From Amoebophrya sp. A120 (taxonomy: Eukaryota; Sar; Dinophyceae; Syndiniales; Amoebophryaceae): DNA of 64,000 nucleotides. The notes below the pieces were generated by a model. The model worked only from the letters and a program-made list of their open reading frames with translations, was not told where the DNA came from and did not search any database. Position 1 is the first letter of the stretch; every line of letters begins with the position of its first letter. The DNA is taken from NCBI GenBank assembly GCA_905178155.1, contig CAJINV010000020.1, forward strand, positions 930,001 through 994,000, read 5' to 3'. A program made the position numbers and the translations under genes. Positions 42,173 to 52,352 of the stretch are shown here, one piece after another.

Positions 42173-45100
42173 TCAGGACGACCAGCAGCGTGGTTTGTCT
42201 TGTTCACCTTCGTTTGTCCTCCTACCAGTGAAACAGTTCCTCGCGAACTGTGAAAGTGGCTTGGCCCGCAACCTCCAGCTGACACGCGACGTCACGTTCG
42301 AAATCATAGCCTCAGGGCCGCAGAGACAAATGAGAACTTTTCTTTGCTTATTTCCCATGCTGTTGAAGGCCACATTGTTTGAGCTAGTCGTAGTCGCTGC
42401 AGTCGTGGCCCTCTCCTGTGATGTTCCTTCAACATGATCTTGAGTCTCTAGGAACATCGCCTGCCAATCTTCGGCAGTAGGTCGGCCTGCACAGAACTGC
42501 ACACGATTACTTGTCCGATAAAGTTGAGGCACGCCGGAGTGCGGGAAGGCTGCAAGAACTTCGGACTCGTGCACACTTCTACAGCGTCCGCTGGCCGCCT
42601 CTTGCTGTGGTCCTGTACGAGCTGCACCAGTCTGGTACACGTACAACTTCGGCACTGTCTCCAACTGTGGGTGCCACGCGTTCAGCTTGCGCCATGCGTC
42701 CTCTTCCAACGGCTCCCTGGTCAGCCAAATGAGGCTCAGATTTTGCTGTTTAAGTAGTAGGAGATCAACATCCACGGAACAACTGCGAGAAAAACTGGCA
42801 CAACTACTCCGGTTAATATTCGCAAAACGTTCCAAGCAGCTCAGCATGGGCGTAATGCCTAGCCCGCCGGCGATCAGAACCACCGAATCGAACTTGGAGC
42901 TGGTGTTGCAGTCAGGAGCGCTGGCTTCGGTAGGATGAAAAAGACCACTCGGGCTCTCATCTCTGACACGGGGCAACATCAAATTTCCGTAGTACCCCCC
43001 TGCTACTAAAACATCCCTGCCCTCTTGGAGCAGGTTACGCCGAGTCCACGTGTTATCGACATCTCTCACAACTGTAGTTGCAGACGTGGTTCTCCCGCCG
43101 CTGCTGAAGGTCATAGAAGCGCCAACTGTTGAGCTCTCCGGTTCATCTTTCACCAGAAGGGACAAAGTTTCTCGAACCAGTTGGATGTTGCGAGAAGCAG
43201 GAGCTTCATCGTCGACGGCTGGCGCCGAGGCGGCGGGGCCATCTTGTTTTGTATTCTCCGGGCGAAGAGCACCTTCGGCAGCAGCACAATGCTCTACTTT
43301 CCGCTGCTGCTCTTGATCTTGTCCTTGTGTGGCCGCTGGGCCGCGGCTTTCCTCTAGTACTCTCGAGGTCTGTAATATTTGTGTGCGCGAAATACCGCAC
43401 ACAGAAAATGGATGGGCGACGTCTGTTGTCGGGATCGACAGGCGGCCGCGGGCGGGCCGGCCATCTCCAGTTGGGGCAGCACTCCGCACCATCACGAAGC
43501 CACCGGGAGGAACGGCAATGAAGTTTTCATTTCCTTCCCCTAGAACTTCGACTTCCCGCGATAGCAAAACTCGCACCATGTGACTTCCATCCGAGAGCCG
43601 CGCCACCTCCCGTACCCGAAACCGGACTTCCGGTTTACTTCTCTTCAGAAAACACCGCCACGCAAGCAGAGCGAAGCAAACCATGGCCACCGAGAGGGTG
43701 TGGGCCGCCAGAAAAATCAGGATCAGCGTCCAGCTGGCTCGGTGGATATCAAAAGGAAAAATCCCCCCTCCCCATATCAAAACAGAACTCCTAATGCTGG
43801 ATCTGTGTACACGAACCAGCTCTGTATTGCAGGAAAGCATTGCGGCCAGATCCCCAGGCTAGGTAGGGGCGGACGGGTCTAGTTGTTCAGCATTGCAAAC
43901 GGCTGCCCTGTAGGCCCAACAGCATCGCGAATCGCTTCCATCATGGGGCGGAAGCTTATGCCCTTGTCTTCTTGCAAGACAAAAGTGATTTGTGACCTCA
44001 AATCAGCAACACAAATTTTCGGGAGTATACCTTTTCAATATGGGGAGGGGGGATTTTTCCCTTTGATAGTGGAGCAGCAGAAACCAGCGGTACACGCCGT
44101 GCCGGCGGCGAAACCAGCCTATGGCGCTCTCAACTGTTACATTCTCAACTGTTACATGAATTTGTGATGCAAGACATGCAAAAGTGAAAGGGGGGAGGCT
44201 GCACCTGTAGCATGACAAGTTCTGCACAGATGTAGATGCTGTTTAGCCCTTCGCAAGTTTGTCATGCGAAGCAGCTTTCTCGTGTGGATCTTGATGGTAG
44301 TTCCGCATGACAAATTCACGTAACAGTTGAGAATGAGTGTAACAGTTGAGAACTCCATACAGCCCAAAACACCGTTGCAGAGAATGACGAACAGAGCCAG
44401 AGCGCCAAATCCGTGACCCAGGGACCACGGGGTGGGGGTAAAATCAGTGAGTGTGGAGATTATCGCCGTCGTGGCGGAGTCGAAGAATGCTGGCACTCGT
44501 GGGGAAGATGAATCACCGGGTTGAGCGAGTGGGTTAACATGATCCTGCGGAGTTTTAATATGGGTTAGGGGAGAAAAATCTTGCCATCTCTACAAAAATT
44601 TTGTACCACCAGAACACGCGAAAAAAAAAGGCTGTTTTTTGGGGCTTTAAACTTTTTATTTTTTTAGGCAGTCAGCGAGCGCGCACAGCCAGCCCGAATC
44701 GATTGGGCCCGCATGGGCGGCCGTGGTCTGTGACTGCTTCGATTGTCGGGGCGTCTTTTAGTCTTGCTCCACATGTGCTGGCCGTGCAAGGGCAGGGAAT
44801 CTCTGCGGTGAGCGCGCAGCCCATGGCAAGGCTTAAGGGCCTCTGCCCCTCGCCAGTGGCGATGGCGCCTACGAGTGGCCAAGGCGAGAGTGCTGGAAAG
44901 AACAAGAAAGCTCTTCCAGATTTCGCCCTGCCCGGCCCCGAAGGGGGGTGGCTGGGGGGGTCGTTTTTGGGGGTACTTCAAATCGCCTGTTTCTAGGGGG
45001 GGGAAGGGGGTCGCTTTTGGGGGTCGTTTTTGGGGGTGGGTTCTGGGGCTCTCGTTGTTGGCAAGTGTGAGCTCCGGGGCCAGACGCTTTCCTCCAGGTC

Positions 45101-47063
45101 GGCTGGGCCACAACAGGTCTGGACCTGATGCGCCCGCCGGGCTGCATCGGGCCTGGAGCCGGGCCAACTTCCTGGCCGCCTTTGGCACCTAGGAAACACG
45201 GGAGGACGAGCGCACGGCGGCGCCGGTCGCTCCTTCCCAATGGCTTCCGGCCGAAGCTCCTACTATGTGAAACGCGACAGCCGCCAGCCAAATTTGCCGG
45301 GGCTGTGGGGCCCGGAAGCGGGCCGCCAAATAGGTTGGGACCCCAAAAAACAACCTTGTTTTTGCGCGTGTTCTGGTGGTACAAAATTTTTGTAGAGATG
45401 GCAAGATTTTTCTCCCCTAATGGGAAGGCAGGCTATTTCTCTGCGATATGAGTCTTCCAGTAGTAAATCTTCTGGCTGTAGTTGGCGACATCAAGGATAA
45501 TTTCATCACACCCGATGCGTTCGCGTCGTCTGCGCCACCACTCGTGGGCGAGGACGACGTGCCCACAAAGTTATTTCTTTTCACACTAAACAAGATTTCC
45601 GCCGGTAAGAGCTGGCAAGCGGCGTGCGCGATTCCCGCGGCAATCCCGAGCGACGCGCTGCGGCGGTGGAGCAAAATGGCCTGGGGGTATGTGAAAAGCG
45701 GGAAGAGGAGCGGATCTCGGTAGTAGCGACTTTGCTGGTCGGCGTCCAAGTCCCGACGTGGACCGTGCGACGAGTTTCCTTCTGAAAGAGTTGGCACGCG
45801 TTCTTGCACAACATGCAGTTCTGTTCTTGCAGCAGTCTCCCGCCATATCACTGACTTCATCTCGTCCGCGCTATCTTCGTAGTCCAACAGGGTCGGCGCC
45901 ACCGCAATCAGGAAGCACAGCAGGCTGACCTGGCCCGTGACCGCGCCGAGAAAATCCTGCATGTTTCGGTCAAACAAGCAAAATTCGCGGAGCAGGGTCA
46001 GGGGTTGCACACCGAAAACGCACACGACGAAGAGCACACTCGTCAGACCCCAAAAGGACGGTATGTACTTGAGACGTAGTTGCGACTTCCAGTGAGCACA
46101 GGCAAGGCGGTGTGGCAATAGCGAACAGGAACATGTGCGACGACGTCTGCCGCGGAGACACTTGTTGAAGAGATTATCGCATATGGATCGCTCCCTTGTT
46201 CTGGAAGATCTTGAGCCCTCGAGCGGCAACTGTCCTTCTAATGGTGTCTCCACATCTCTCTCTACTTCAGGGAGTAGTCCTCGTCCACCTGGGCCCGGCC
46301 CCGGTTGTCCTCGTTCCTGATTGGATTTTTTTCGCCGGACTCCCGAAGCCAGAGTTCGCGTCCGACGCGCAAGCCCAATGAAAACGAAGAGCAGAAATGC
46401 TAGATTTTTCAGATCAAAAAACCCTCCGCCCAGCGTTGCCCAGCGCACGTAAATCGCCCCGGTCACCCAATCGGTGCAGTCACTTCCGTAATCCGCGCAA
46501 GGGCAGTCCAAAACGCAGCAAGAGCCAATAGGCAAAGTTTCCGAGTGTGCACTGCTGCAACAGGGATCGCATTTGCGCTCGGACAACCCGCAACACAGAA
46601 TGCCCGTCCCCAGAGGACCCGGGTTTGTCCGCAGATCGCTGGTGTCGCTAAAGCAGTCCTTCGGACACGGAACACAGCCGGAGGCGTAGCACCGTGCCTG
46701 CTTGAAATCCGAACACGGGCAGTGGTGGTTTCGGTGCGGCTGGAGGTAATCCTGGTACTGTCCGCAATCGATGCAGCAATCGTCGCCGAGACAGGGGGGC
46801 CAGGAAACGCTGACTGCGGCATCCTGGTCCTGCGGTGCAAAAGGAAAATCATTCGAGCGTGGTTCTTGCAATGCAACATCATGTCCGGAGGACGGCAGGC
46901 GACACTTTGTTCTTCGGCTGCTCGTATGTGCCTTTGACGAAGATGCCGAACCGCCGACAATACTGGCATCGATGTGTGCATGTGATTTGACACCTAGTAA
47001 GCACCATTCTCCGCAAATGGGCAACGAACTTTGACACGAGGAAGAGTTCGAAGGTAGCACCAT
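42173..47063 (-). CDS. Ferric-reductase/NADPH-oxidase-like transmembrane oxidoreductase
   Basis: Predicted to move electrons from NAD(P)H through FAD and two hemes across a membrane to metal or oxygen. The ATG at 47063 starts a Cys-rich N-terminus (LGDDCCIDCGQYQDY, CCGLSERKCDPCC). Membrane helices follow. Two His pairs, each separated by 13 residues, match the bis-heme pattern: LLHRRSASLGIAAGIAHA and LLHRASWTLILIFLAAHT; the second pair spans an intron junction. The cytosolic part has an FAD-binding barrel (VARLSDGSHMVRVLL, HPFSVCG), a GYYGNLMLP loop, the NAD(P)H site VLIAGGLGITPMLSCLE, and LCGPEAMI near the end. Exons: 45421-47063, 44360-44564, 44069-44119, 42173-43746; about 1,150 aa. Long acidic/Ser-rich inserts sit between the flavin motifs. 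Ferric reductase versus NOX cannot be decided from sequence alone. Confidence 0.83.
43747..44068. mobile_element. Introner, family F
   Basis: TATCAAAAGGAAAAATCCCC/inverse ending TTTGATA; GTGGA on both sides. The duplicated bases include the codon of a predicted heme-ligand His (FLLLH/RASW). Confidence 0.92.
44120..44359. mobile_element. Introner, family E
   Basis: TATGGCGCTCTCAACTGTTA/inverse ending CTCCATA; CAGCC on both sides. Joins LCNGVLG to WFRRRHGVYRW. Confidence 0.92.
44565..45420. mobile_element. Large TIR element acting as an intron (type J)
   Basis: TTAGGGGAGAAAAATCTTGC and its inverse, TIR about 75 bp including CTACAAAAATTTTGTACCAC; TGGG on both sides. The interior is GC-rich with G-runs. 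Removal with one 4-bp copy joins RNSLPSH to IKTPQDHVNPL in frame, so it behaves as an intron although its ends differ from families A-I. Confidence 0.82.
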
Positions 47064-47676
47064 GGAAATGGGGATCCTCGTGCATTATCGATTTATTTTG
47101 TCGTAGTTCTACGAGATTGATTTCCTATCAGGCACAGGCTGGGGCCACCAGTACGAGGAATAAGTACAAAGCGCGCCTTGCAGAGGACTGAACCTTCACC
47201 ACAAGTAGCGGGCATCATTCAGGCCATGTGACTGAAAACACAATGATCACGCCTGGTCTCATTACATTTGAACAACCGCCAAGAACCATATCCTCAACAA
47301 GGTGGTACTGTGTCAAGCGAAACTATCTCGTGAAGTACTGTTCACTTGCGTCGTCCGCTCCTGGCTGCAATTCCGTTTTGCAGAAAAGGAAAACAGCTGT
47401 CTGTTCTTTGCACATGCAAGAAATCGTATTCCAGTAAACCACCTCGAGTTCTTCTTCCAGGGGCTTCAACAACTACTCGTCCAACTACGTACAAACTACT
47501 TGTTACAACCTTCGGTACAATACTGGGGGTGTAGGACTACTAGGAATAGAAATGTATAAAAAAAGACAAGAAGCTGTATGGTCGCAATCACAATCAGAAA
47601 AAACAAAAAGTCATGAGTCCTCTGCCGTTGGAACCTGATATTTTTACGAAATCCATTTTCGTTCTTTCATATGCCG
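47064..47676. other. Intergenic, nothing recognised
   Basis: About 600 bp between the oxidoreductase start and the DUF305 gene stop. No ORF or repeat supported. Confidence 0.4.
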
Positions 47677-50600
47677 TTATTGGCACAGCAATAGAGAAAA
47701 AGGACCTACGAACAAGTACAGCAGAGAAACAATAATGAACGCTGCGCTCCATAACACAGCGCCAGCGCTCCTCCTTGATGTGGCGTCCGAGGATACCGTA
47801 ATGGTACCAGAGCCGCTTGCTCCCATGCCCATCTGATGGTGATGGTGTCCCCCGTTCATCCCGCTCGATGCCCCCGTCATGTCGCACTCCAAAGTGTAAT
47901 TCTGCAACATGGTCATGCCACTCCCGGCGCTGTCGTGGTGCCCATGATTGCTGCTGCATTTTCTTGCAGCGAGAATCGCGTCTGCCGTCATGCTCATCCC
48001 CAGGTTTTCCGAAACCCACAGCCGCTCCAGCTCCCCCTTCATCCAAGTAATTTCCGCGGGTTGCGTTTCCAAGATGTGCCCGGTGCAGATGTGGTACATG
48101 TAGTTCAGCATCGGGATATCCGCGATTAGCCCCTGGCTGATTTTCGTTTGGATTTCGGTCAGTGTCAGGCCCGTTTGTGAGGCGGACTGCAGATTCGCGA
48201 GTTTGCAGGACTCGGTGACAGACGTGGCCGGCGCACAGGCCCAGTACTTGTAGTATATCGCACACATGTCCAGTGCTGCCTGGTGGTGGGGAATCATGCC
48301 CAGCAGGAAGTCGACGTCCGTGCTGTTCGTCCAGTTGAAGGCCATTTCCGTGTGCATCTTCATGTTCAGCTGAATGTACTCAGAAGTCGATTTGTCCTTG
48401 AACGAAGGCTGGAGGTTGCAACCCATGAACATACCCGAATGTTGGGCAGAAGTGCCGCTTCCGCTGGCCCCATGGTGCCCACTGTGGCCGCCGGTCATCA
48501 GGTTTCTGGTTCTTGCCGCCGTGTCTTCATCCGCAGGAAAGGAAGAGCCTGGCTCGCCGTAAGAAGACCGTTCTGGTTCTTCGTCTATTGCGGGTGTTTC
48601 CGAGTGCTTCAAGTTCATCTCGGTATTTGAAGAAGTACTGCTCAACGAGGAAGACCACAGCTGTGGCGGATGCGCACTGCGTTCATTTTCACTCGTCGCG
48701 CTAGCACCTCCCAATGGTGCGCCAGGTCGTGACAACTCCGCTGCATTTAGGATTTTCGGTTGCTCGAGCTCGTCTTGTTCCGCCACCAAATTTCTGAGCA
48801 ACATGCTGTGTTGCCCCCCACTGCCACTCATCATCGTAGTGCTATTCCCCTGCGCAACGAAGTAATTTGCGTTGTTGATGCTGACATTTCGGTAGCACGC
48901 CGACTCCCCACCGCATTTGTGGTTGTACCGCATGGTCATTCCCAACCGCGCGATTTGGTCCGTCATTTGCTTCGCTTCCCCCGGTTGCGAAAAGTCGGAC
49001 TGCCACACACCCCACTTCTGAGCGCCAAACGTGATGTTGTAGCAGAGAGACGCGATCCCCGTGTTGTGCTGGGTCACCACTCCCGCTGAATCATAAGCAG
49101 CAGCTCTTTCTTCCGACGCCTTGCGCCACACGTCGCACATGTCGCTGGCGCCCTTGTGGTGGGGAACCATCTGGGCGAGATATCCTGACCAAAAACGTCC
49201 CCACCCCATAGTCAAGATGGGAAATCCGCTAGACAAATCAGCCAGCTTTGATTGTTTCGCACGAAAAGTTTGTCCTCGTAGTGTAATCCTGTTTGCCTTT
49301 ACCTAGTCCAGCAGCATCACAGATCTAGCAGAGCATGCTGATTGCAGCATTACATACAAATTCAAAAAACACGAGTGGGAAATGCTTCGCATGGGGCTCC
49401 GCATGAGAAACATTTCATTCGAGCATGCAGATTTGCATGAGAACTATGGGGTGGGGACGTTTTTCTTCAGGATACGAGAAAGTCGAACTCCTCCCCACCG
49501 ACGGCCGTTTCGCCGAGGAAATTGATCGCCATGCCGTCGTGCATCTGGTAGTTGATCGTGGCGCGCATCGTAGTAATTGCGTTTATGCATTACAAATCTC
49601 TTGCTCAAGGAGTTTTTGCCTGAAAAAGTCTACGGGGCACTAAAATGCGAAAAAGATTCGAAGGACACTAGGCGCCGGGTCAACTTCATGGACCTGACTT
49701 TTTCGATTACCAGGGGGGGCAGACTGCAGATCAAGCTATATGACAAGCGGAATGGTTTCTCTTTCAAGGTTTTCCGATTTCCGTGCATGGACTCGAACAT
49801 ACACAGAAAGACAGTATTTGCTGTGGCAGGCAGCGCAATGCTGCGGCTTTTGCGATACTCCGATACGTTGCCTGACTTTCTTGAAGGAGTGAAACAGCTC
49901 GCGGCTGTTTTTGTCGAGAAACAAGTCAGACGCGATCAGTGGGCCGGCGTAGCAAAAAAGTTCGCGCGAAATTACCACTGCTACGCGAAATACAAGTTAA
50001 TGAGGCACCAGCTAGAGAAAAAGATACGAGAAGCCCGGCCACGGGTCGGGTGAGGAAAATAACTGAAATCCTAGCTAGGCGCTATCCGGCATTAGTTCCT
50101 GCACTAAAACTAATAATTCCCTTCGCCAGTCCTAGGCTATAACTATATTTTAAGAATTCCGGGGCACAAATCCGGAGGCGTGCGGGCTACGCATCGGTCG
50201 CACCCTACAGAGTGGCAATGCATTGTGAAGGGGAACTTTTTGGAGAGGAAGGTTGGGCGACACGGTACAAGGCTGCACAAAGTGAAGTGCTACCAGTAAC
50301 ATGCAAGATTACGAAGTGCGACGGCGCGGGTGGATTTTTTACCAGAAAAGATGTTGAACATGTTCCACTCGTTCCGAATACCAAGAAGCAGCGATGAAGG
50401 AAAGAAAGAAGAAGATGATGATGATGATGATCGAAGGCACAAATTAAATCTTAAGAAAATTCCACTGTAAAGATGTTCTCACTTCGAAGCGGCGTATACA
50501 AAGAAGTTCTTATTTTCGAGCGGCAAACGCAAAGATGGTTTTGATGTTGAAGTTCAAACTGCGACTGTTTTTCGAATGCAGCTTCATGCGTGTTTGATGC

Positions 50601-51436
50601 GAAACACGATAAAGCGGGCACATGTGGCAAAATGGACAATTTTCTTCTCAGCGACATTTTGAAAAAAGCTGCAAGGCCGCATACTAGTAGGCTTTACGAT
50701 TGGAATTTTCGTAAGGTTTAGGTCGACGCTCAAGGCCCCAAGTGTAACGTTACAGCGCGAATAGAAAGACAAAGAAGCGAAAAGCGACAAGCTTAACCTT
50801 TAACGTGTGGAGCGTGTTCACCTCTTGTATAATTACAAATTAAATTTGTAATGCTGGGCTAATTTGTAATGCAATCTATACTAGTACGATGCTTTTGCAA
50901 TGCATAACCGCCGTGTCGCCGAGGAAATTGATCGCCATGCCGTCGTGCATCTGGTAGTTATGGAAGCGTCAGGTTTGAAATCGTCAAAGTTGACATAATT
51001 TGTAATGCATAAAATGCATGACCCGAGGTACGTGTGTTGCAGAGCAGGCAAGTGAGGCCGATTGTAAGCCTGTTTGGGGTTACAGCTCGAGCTGCTAAAG
51101 TAGCATGATAAAATCGCTCTTCTTTGCCTAAACAGCATGACAAACTGGATTTAAGGGCCACCAAGATTTGTCATGCGCCACTTGGAAACTGGGTTCCAAC
51201 TGGCATCCATTTTATGCATGACAAATTATTTCAACTTTGTCGATTTCAACTCTGACACATCCATAGTAGTTGATCGTCGCGTACTGCTGCGCCTCGGTGG
51301 TTTGGGCCTGGTAAGCCCCGCAACCTTGAAACATGGGCGTTACCGAAGACTGCAGGAGGTGGTGCAGCGTCATCGCTGGGTGTGTCTCCACAAATGTGGA
51401 GTAATTGGTCAGCGCGAACATCGAGCTGGACGACAT
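47677..51436 (-). CDS. Double DUF305 (metal-binding-like) membrane protein, about 580 aa
   Basis: DUF305 proteins are four-helix, His/Met-rich and often linked to copper. The ATG at 51436 gives MSSSSMFALTNYSTF. Two DUF305 signatures are present: HDGMAINFLGETAVG...LAQMVPHHKGASDMCDVW and, after a Ser/Gly/His-rich linker, NSTDVDFLLGMIPHHQAALDMCAIYY. Each module has later Met/His/Cys positions (YNHKCGG; YHICTGHIL). A His-rich stretch (GGHHHHQMGMG) precedes a C-terminal transmembrane segment (VLWSAAFIIVSLLYLFVGPF), ending at 47677. Introns: family A (50959-51265), a 1.35-kb intron (about 49554-50906), and family G (49181-49474). Because coding sequence is duplicated around the big intron, its exact splice sites are ambiguous. 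Several NxS/T sites suggest extracellular exposure. Confidence 0.8.
49181..49474. mobile_element. Introner, family G
   Basis: TATCCTGACCAAAAACGTCC/inverse ending CAGGATA; CGAGA on both sides. Joins GGEEFDFL to AQMVPHHKGA. Confidence 0.92.
49554..50906. other. 1.35-kb intron built from a family D introner plus retroelement DNA
   Basis: The right end (GTACGATGCTTTTGCAATGC then ATA at 50906) is a family D end, and the left side (about 49565-49610) is family D interior sequence without its terminal TATGCA. Coding sequence for YQMHDGMAINFLGE is present on both sides (49501-49553 and 50907-50958; 53 bp, two mismatches), so one copy must be lost on splicing. Confidence 0.68.
49577..50053 (+). pseudogene. 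Reverse-transcriptase C-terminal fragment
   Basis: Antisense to the host gene and inside its intron. The translated segment NFMDLTFSITRGGRLQIKLYD, KVFRFPCMDSNIHRKTVF and SAMLRLLRYSDTLPDFLEGV follows the palm/thumb pattern of non-LTR or Penelope-like reverse transcriptases (F-D-L...G-L-x-x-K-x-Y-x-K...S-N-I...R-x-x-R). The upstream catalytic region (the FADD-type motif) is absent, so this is a broken fragment. Continuation beyond KKIREARPRVG is not evident. Subclass uncertain. Confidence 0.55.
50959..51265. mobile_element. Introner, family A
   Basis: TATGGAAGCGTCAGG/inverse ending ACATCCATA; GTAGT on both sides. Joins QYATINY to QMHDGMAINF. Confidence 0.92.
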
Positions 51437-52352
51437 GATCTTGATGTAAAAACGGATGAAAAAAATGAGAGAAGATTGAAAAAGTTTCTTTGTCGCTTAT
51501 CAAGCAAATACTTATGAAGCAAGCTTTATGCCGAGGGAACGCTAGGCAAAGAAAACGAAAATTGCTTGGTTTCTACTTCTATATTTTCGTATTCGGGATG
51601 AACAAGTGTCGAGCGAATCGATGGACCTGCAAGCGCCAGAAAAATACAAGAAAAACAGCGGAAATCTTTGTCTCATCAAAGATATACAACTTCACTTTCG
51701 CTCCGTCAAACATAGTTGCGCTTCCGAGTCTTCTCGTTTGAAAGTATTTTATTTTACCGATAGATTTATCCAATTGCAGAAGCCGCAAACCGATAAAAAA
51801 CGACGAAAAAACTATGTGCTTCACATATGACGACCGAGGAAGAGACTTCATGATGTCTGAGTACAAATACAACGACGATTGATGCACAATGCACCGAAAA
51901 AGCAAGACATTAACAAACGAATCGCTCATCGGGGTGGTGGCCGCTTTTTCAACTTCAGGAGCGTCTTACCGTTTGTGCACACTCGCCCTGTCTAAGGGGT
52001 CTTAAAATTTGAGACTACCGCGAGCTCCGAGTTGCGGCCAGGCTTTTTACTAATATTCACGGTCTGGGTCTCGTATAGACGAGAAGTTCTGCATCTGTAA
52101 AAATGTTACACGGACACTCGCGCTTCTGTCTTCGGGAGCAGGAGAGTTCCAGTTTATTAGAGTCGTCGCGGTAGAGTTGTCGCGGTAACACTAACATAGA
52201 ATTCAAAACTCATTCACATACTAATCTTCACACAAAGTATGTGCGCAGAAGTAGTGATTAGCCTACCTCAACCTCCGAACAATGGACGCCGACAACGAGG
52301 GAGCCTCCACATGGTTCCTTCAGTCTTCAAACAGCTACTCGACAAACGACAA
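51437..52352. other. Intergenic, nothing recognised
   Basis: About 900 bp separating the DUF305 gene start from the FkbM gene stop. No supported ORF, TIR or RNA. Confidence 0.45.
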
